This document shows positions 18,794 to 24,089 of a stretch of 24,089 nt of DNA, one piece after another. The DNA is taken from assembly GCA_023231475.1 (NCBI GenBank), contig JALJEE010003281.1, positions 1 to 24,089 of the forward strand, written 5' to 3'. Positions within the stretch are counted from its first letter, which is position 1. Each line of letters begins with the position of its first letter. Source of the DNA: Seison nebaliae (Eukaryota > Rotifera > Pararotatoria > Seisonacea > Seisonidae). The notes below the pieces were generated by a model. It did not search any database, was not told the DNA's origin, and worked only from the letters and a program-made list of their open reading frames with translations. A program made the translations under genes and the position numbers.

Positions 18794-19792
18794 TTAATAA
18801 ACTTTCGGAATATGATCATTATGACACGATTTGACTTCTTTTACCATTTTCCGAATAATATCATGTTCCTTTGTATCGACATATGAATTATCTTCAGATA
18901 AACTAAAATCGATACTTTCATTTTCTAATCGTTTCTCATTGTCTGATAGATCACAATAAGCCGAATCAGGCGAAGGCATTTTGGGAGGAGATGTAGAAAT
19001 ATTTTCAGTCTTAATCTTAATATTCAAATTATGTTTCGGAGGTTTACCATCATGCTTCTCTTCTATCTGTTGCTGTGCTTGTTGATGTAGATGAAGTTTT
19101 GTTCTCTTTTTGTGGAATGTATAATCGATTGGTCGTTTCATATATTCGTCAGCTGATAAAACATTAGGACGTCGCAGTTGTTCCATGGCAGTAGTTGGAC
19201 AACAACAAAGACGATGTCGTTTCTGACTTTTGTGATCGATAGAAATGGAATGAGGTAGTTTCTTTGACGTTCGACATTTAGTTGATGATTGACGTAATTG
19301 TTTAGACCAATCTGTTGGTTCGATGTATGGATCAGTTACAAGAGGTTCGTTCTTTGATTCATATAATTTTTTCTTTGAATTATTCTTCATTAACATGGAC
19401 GGTTTGACGGAATATGATGAACTTTTGGGAATTGACAATTTACCGAATGTGATTTCATTACATTGGAATGATGTACTTTTATGGAATGAAGGACAATTAC
19501 GACAGAAACCTCTGTGTCGTTGAAACCGATCCATATCCATCTTCAATTGCCGATAAGGACGAGTAGGTAAGATTGAACTATCAATTTGATGGTTATTGGT
19601 TCCATGTGATTTGAAATTATTTTTTAGAATATTATTATTCTTATTATTATGATGATGGTAAATGGCATTGACGCTATTAGGTTTCTTGGAATGATGATTG
19701 GCTGAAGTCTTTCTAAGAAGACGACATTCGATATTTGGTTCGTTTTCTGTAATAAGTTTAAGGAAATCCGATTTCATTTCTAAACGATTCAT
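18794..19792 (-). CDS. Low-complexity, probably nuclear protein, unrecognised
   Basis: A 332-residue open frame from the first in-frame ATG at 19792; the frame continues upstream without an ATG to a stop. The chain is rich in His, Asn, Ser and Lys. Visible elements are a Cys cluster RGFCRNCPSF at about residue 95, HRLCCCPTT at about 195, basic patches (SQKRHR, KKRTK) that could be nuclear localisation signals, and a Gln/His stretch HLHQQAQQQ. NIKIKTENIS follows, containing IKTE, a textbook sumoylation site. After it come Ser-Pro sites (SPPKMPSPDS) and an acidic tail segment (SDNEKRLENESIDFSLSEDN). A sumoylation site beside proline-directed Ser sites is common in transcriptional regulators, but no DNA-binding domain is seen. 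An upstream exon may exist. Function unknown. Confidence 0.6.
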   Translation of the reverse strand: MNRLEMKSDFLKLITENEPNIECRLLRKTSANHHSKKPNSVNAIYHHHNNKNNNILKNNFKSHGTNNHQIDSSILPTRPYRQLKMDMDRFQRHRGFCRNCPSFHKSTSFQCNEITFGKLSIPKSSSYSVKPSMLMKNNSKKKLYESKNEPLVTDPYIEPTDWSKQLRQSSTKCRTSKKLPHSISIDHKSQKRHRLCCCPTTAMEQLRRPNVLSADEYMKRPIDYTFHKKRTKLHLHQQAQQQIEEKHDGKPPKHNLNIKIKTENISTSPPKMPSPDSAYCDLSDNEKRLENESIDFSLSEDNSYVDTKEHDIIRKMVKEVKSCHNDHIPKVY

Positions 19793-21135
19793 TCTACGGT
19801 TGTTGTGAGATGATGATGGTGGTGGAAGTAGATAATGATTGAATAAATTGGTCAAAGAAGATAATTGAAATGTTTTGAATAGATTACATCATCATATGTG
19901 GAGAGAATATAGTCTGAGAAAGTATTGAATAAATTTTTAATTGATCAAACCAAAATGTCATTGAGAAAGAATTATGAATGATAACTTCTTGAGAAATGCA
20001 TGTTATGATAAATCAATCTAAAGATAATAACATATTTTATGAAAAATAATTTTTTTTAATATTTCTTTTATTTTGACATGTCATACCTTTCAATGGCTCT
20101 ATCTTACATCTATCCCCACCAAACACACACCTAAGTGAAATAATAAATTCATTCTTCCGTTCCCATAATGTGAGTTAATAGGGGAAAGATAAATTAAAAT
20201 GCCATTGAATAATTTTCCATCACTTACGTTATCGTTCAATGGAAATAAATATTTTGGAAATACGAGAAAATTCTTTATCGAAATTTCGCCTCTTCAAAAG
20301 TGTATCAGCTTGAAATTATAGATTGGGAAAAAGTTCGTTTCCTAATGTCAAGGATTCGGCAAGAATATTTGAATAAACTGTGATTCAATATTAAATGGAG
20401 AGAAAGTAGGAAGGAGTATACATGAAAGGAAATATAGTAGATGGAAAATACTGCATGACTCACTCATTAGTTACACACGTTGACCTCAGCAGCATCACCT
20501 TTTCTGTGTTTGATTCCAATGAATATTTTCTTTACAACTCAACATACAACCTCCATACCAATACATTACTGCCAAAAAGATGACTCAGCGTGCACACCTG
20601 CACTTATGCCCACCATACACATTCATTCACATAGCTGATTCAATTCGACGTATATGTGTTCAATTGAAATGAGAAGAAATAATTTGGAAACAAAAGACCC
20701 AAAGTAAAAAAAAAAAAATAATTTATAGAATACGCCTTATAATTTCTTCAACAATAAAATTGAATTTCAATGAACAAATTTTGTTTACTTCAATTTATTA
20801 GTATTTGTTCTTCATTATTCTTCGAAGGAAAAACTTTTACATCAGTTCAATAACATTATAGTTGGCTATATCCGACAAAATTTCTTACTAAACTTGTCGT
20901 TTTCAATAAGTTATTGAACAATTGAAAAATCGAGGAAATACGTCAAATTTGCAAATGATAAATTGAAATTATTCTGTCCTCATGGCAAATGATGATATTA
21001 TTATGTCCACACCATCATTTGAAAATCGATTGGGAAGGAGAATTGAATTGATGCAAAATTTATATACTTCCTCGTTATCTTGAGTGATATTTCTCAAAGT
21101 GTAAATTAAGGAAATTTCTTCTTTTTAGATTACTA
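19793..21135. other. Intergenic stretch, probably regulatory for the flanking minus-strand gene
   Basis: No exon could be supported on either strand. The sequence is AT-rich except for the GC-richer island at 20450-20645. A poly(A) run lies at about 20706-20719. It is the upstream flank of the minus-strand gene at 18794-19792. Confidence 0.45.
20450..20645. promoter_or_regulatory. Candidate regulatory island with AP-1-like, nuclear-receptor-like and E-box motifs
   Basis: Two exact TGACTCA sites (20456-20462 and 20581-20587, the AP-1/bZIP consensus), TGACCTC (20481-20487, a nuclear-receptor half-site on one strand) and CACCTG (20595-20600, an E-box) lie within 150 nt. Base composition is visibly less AT-rich than the surroundings, and no reading frame explains that. 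It lies about 0.7-0.85 kb upstream of the minus-strand start at 19792. Individual short motifs arise by chance, so this rests on clustering only. Confidence 0.3.
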
Positions 21136-21459
21136 TCATTCAATAATTCCATAGTTTATTAGGACATATTGCTGCGAATAATACTTCTCCGTACGTATTG
21201 AAGGTCGATATTTTCGACAAACTCTACATTTCTCCTCTAAACGTATGAGAGATTCGGTTAAACAGCAAGGCCAATTAAGGTATGATTCTTCCGTCGTTTT
21301 TTCGGAGAATGTTCCTAACGTAATTTCAAGTATCTAGAAGCTCCTTCCCATTTGGAGATTACACTATTTCCAAATAACAATCTCCTCTGATGACAATTTT
21401 ATTATGTTTATTTTTTTTTGTGCTGCGGAATCCTCTTCTTCAATGTCTTCCTCACACAT
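21136..21459 (-). CDS. Possible two-exon small gene, 92 residues, unrecognised
   Basis: Exon 1 runs from an ATG at 21459 to 21379 (MCEEDIEEEDSAAQ..., 27 codons). A 45-nt GT-AG intron (21378-21334) leads in phase to exon 2 (21333-21136), which ends in TGA. Exon 2 reads ILEITLGTFSEKTTEESYLN, then WPCCLTESLIRLEEKCRVCR, then KYRPSIRTEKYYSQQYVLIN. Composition is balanced, with Trp and a CC...CRVC cysteine pattern that could bind a metal or form disulfides. Such text is unlikely in noncoding AT-rich DNA. The donor (GTTATT) is weak, so an alternative is that exon 2 belongs to a longer transcript. No family recognised. Confidence 0.4.
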
Positions 21460-23941
21460 CCTCCTTCAATTTCCACTTTTAGTTTTAACCAGTCTACACA
21501 CAACATTGGAAAGAAGTAATAGATTTGATGGAATGAACAAAAAATTTACAGGAAAATATTTCTAATTAATCTAATGTATTTGGAAAGGATGTTTAATTCA
21601 CGTTTAATATGAAATTATTAAAAAAATTTAATGATATTCCTACAGATTCTATTTTCTTTTTCAGTATAACTGAAAATCTATCAGAAGCTTGAACTTGAGA
21701 TTTAGACAACCATTCTCCTTATCGTGATCTCTATGGGATGAATAATGGAATAGATGGAAACACTGTTAATTGTGAAAGAGAAGTGGAGAACGGTTTGTTA
21801 TGTAATTTAAAGATGTACGTCTGAAATGGAAAAAAAAGAAACGTAAAATAGAAATGTTTAGTATATTTTGTTTTAATCCGAATAATGAGGTAGAATTGGA
21901 TCGACATGTGAGATGTGGTCAAATGACGACAGATTATTTATGATAGATATTTTGTTCTTTTACTCTTTTGTTCCGAATTGAAAGGGGACAATGGATACAA
22001 TTGATGGATCAGGTGTTGCATAATAATAGAAATAGAATAATAATGAATAATAATCTTCTTCTTTTATCAACATTTATTTGGGCAATAAACAATTCCGTCT
22101 TCTTCCATATATCACATCTTCGAAATAGAGATGAAAATAATGAGTGGTGATACATCTGATTTCTTTTATAGTCTAATAACTTCATCAATACGTCTAATGT
22201 AAAGAAAAAGAAGAAGAAACAAACCACAATTTGGGAAGTTGTATATATTTCATTATGTAGATGAAATTGTGTGAAATGACAAATTATATTTCTCATCTAT
22301 AATGAATCTACTTGTAGTATAGCCACGCATCTGGTGATGATGGGGAATATGAAGAAACTAAACAGATTAATGTATCCATCGATCCAATTTAAACACGTAT
22401 CTTCATCGACAACAGAAATAATTCTATCACAGTTCAATATATTCATCATCAAAATGAACTGATATAACAGATAAAGCTACAATTGGTCACACATATCGAT
22501 GTGATGTAAATCATATGAATAAATTATATTATCCATCATCTTCGTCTGTTTATAAAATTATGGTAGAAAAACGGAAGTACAATTTAGTTTGATTAGAGGA
22601 AATTCTTTTTTGATTATTATGCATGCAAATGACAACAATAGAAATGAAAAGGTAAAACCAGTTGCTTAAAAGTTTTGTAAAGCGGAAATGTGCACAAATC
22701 TTCTCGAAAGAAAAAACAAACGATTACCTAAACAAATTGATAAGTCTAATAAATTTCCTTATGACAACAGTCTTCATCCGGAAGGACCATTCTCAATTTC
22801 ATTAAATTGTCAATCCAAATTAATAAATTCATTCTGAGAACATATGGGAAACCAATGTTATAATGGTAATAAAATTGATTTATTGATCCATTTATCAATC
22901 AGATATTTCTTGCATGAACGAATGATTGAATTGAATGTTAATCATTTATAAAAAGTTTCTTAAACCTTTTAAATTTCAATTTGATACAAACAATTTAAAC
23001 ATAAAATAGAACGACTCAAAATACATCATAAGAACTCATCCGACCCAAAAAAAATCTACATAAAAAATATTAGAATTAAGTCACGATTCTAGTCGACAAT
23101 TAAGAACGTTGAAAACTTATACAATAACGTTTCTTTTTGAAATTTTCTTGGAAAGAAGAATTCTATCCTTCCGAAAAAAAGTTAATAAGATTAGGAAGGG
23201 TGAATTAATTTCGACTTTCGTTTATTCCCAATTTAAACAAGAAGACAAAATGTTGACGACTAGATGAGAAGGGAGGATGAGACATTATTGGAAGTGACAT
23301 GAATGTATTTAGATGTTCTAATTGAACAAGAAGAAGAAAAAGAAGTAATTCATGTGAAGAGTATAAATATCCAGGAAGACGAAAAATGACAATCGATATC
23401 GACGAGGTAATCGATATAAACGTAGTATTCGTTAACACTTGTCTTTAATAGCGCTTTCTTACCACTTAAGTAGGCGTTGTTCGTTTCCTTTCCCCACTAA
23501 TATCATTAGGGATGGTAAATATCATTTGTACTCCATATACTTCCACTTCTCGAACAACAACAACAACAACGAGTAGAAATAATATCTTGAAATTAATTTA
23601 ATTTCGTTTTCAAATAATTATCATTCACTAGTCAAACATACTTCGACCATCATACGTAAACATTCAGAAGCAGTTGGATATTTTTCAAGGAACATGGAAG
23701 AATATCGAGAAATTTATTTATTCCACCAACGAAATTTTTCTCCTTATGATATTCTCTTGTTTCCTTTCTCATTTGTCGTGATAGGGAAACAATCAAAACT
23801 AGATGGAGAATCGTTGTGAGTAAATAGAATTTTTCGTTCTTCAAATAGTTCCTGGTTGATAACGAAAACGATCCTCATCCTCAAATGGAATGATCATATA
23901 CTATCATTCTTCATCATTCTCCCTACAAAATGAATCTAGGT
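21460..23941. other. AT-rich stretch with no convincing gene
   Basis: Only short frames are present. The plus strand at about 21698-21942 has two overlapping protein-like pieces (DLDNHSPYRDLYGMNNGIDG and FCFNPNNEVELDRHVRCGQM) in different frames, downstream of a good acceptor (TTTCTTTTTCAG, ending 21663). I could not join them into a consistent gene. A short CAA repeat lies at about 23552-23570. The rest shows nothing I can support. Confidence 0.4.
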
Positions 23942-24036
23942 CATTTGATAGACGGGACTATTTGGTAGACCGACCATTTGGTAGACGGACGTTTGGTAGA
24001 CGGACACTTGGTAAACCGACCATTTGGTAGACTCCG
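23942..24036. repeat. Minisatellite, 15-16 nt unit, about six imperfect copies
   Basis: Successive units at 23942, 23958, 23974, 23990, 24005 and 24020 share the consensus CCATTTGGTAGACCGA, with one to three changes each. The array lies 50 nt from the right window edge. Confidence 0.92.
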
Positions 24037-24089
24037 TATACAAAATGCAGTTATGTAGATATATTTGATATTTTCCTATTCGACATTGA

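Noticed and set aside
19793-19855. Upstream 21 residues of the low-complexity minus-strand protein from a TTG codon
   Set aside because: No ATG and no acceptor in frame; the first supported start is the ATG at 19792.
21731-21922. Minus-strand 63-residue hydrophobic frame
   Set aside because: It looks like antisense of more protein-like plus-strand pieces, and has no supporting motif.
22009-22296. Overlapping open frames on both strands near 22.0-22.3 kb
   Set aside because: Low-complexity Asn/Phe/Leu runs produced by AT-rich repeats; no splice or domain support.
23205-23532. Minus-strand exon candidate reading MILVGKGNEQRLLK with a GTAAGA donor, plus the open frame at 23205-23438
   Set aside because: No acceptor downstream continues it without an immediate stop, and the longer frame is low-complexity.

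Overview
The window looks like a compact, AT-rich arthropod nuclear genome, most plausibly an acariform mite. Spliceosomal introns are nearly all 41-125 nt, genes lie tens to hundreds of bases apart, and low-complexity Asn/Ser/His/Asp tracts sit inside proteins. No bacterial operon features, CRISPR array or rRNA are visible. All species and function assignments come from reading motifs by eye.

Region 1 (1-7185): a partial reading frame at the left edge, a degenerate tRNA-derived repeat, and an intronless 645-residue protein that I read as a very divergent ubiquitin-specific protease (Cys box, His box and third triad residue all in place). A possible small membrane protein follows. Then come two broken, ancient Ty3/Gypsy-type LTR retrotransposon remnants lying one after the other.

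Region 2 (7186-10053): a complete nine-exon secreted lipase of the pancreatic lipase family on the minus strand (catalytic Ser-Asp-His plus a PLAT-like C-terminal domain). A small unrecognised plus-strand gene starts just beyond it and is read through three exons.

Region 3 (10054-18461): a tightly packed run of plus-strand genes. These are SCAP (the sterol-sensing escort protein of SREBP, here 1867 residues), a TQ-repeat protein that looks like a DNA-damage or checkpoint adaptor, FTSJ1/TRM7 (tRNA anticodon-loop 2'-O-methyltransferase, six exons) and a small secreted charged protein.

Region 4 (18462-24089): a minus-strand low-complexity, probably nuclear protein, a short GC-richer island with transcription-factor-like motifs, a possible two-exon 92-residue gene, about 2.5 kb with no convincing gene, and a 15-16 nt minisatellite at the right edge.

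No shared pathway is evident. SCAP and the lipase both touch lipid metabolism, but nothing in the sequence shows that they work together. The strongest candidates for something undescribed are the cryptic USP-like protease and the heptad TQ-array protein.
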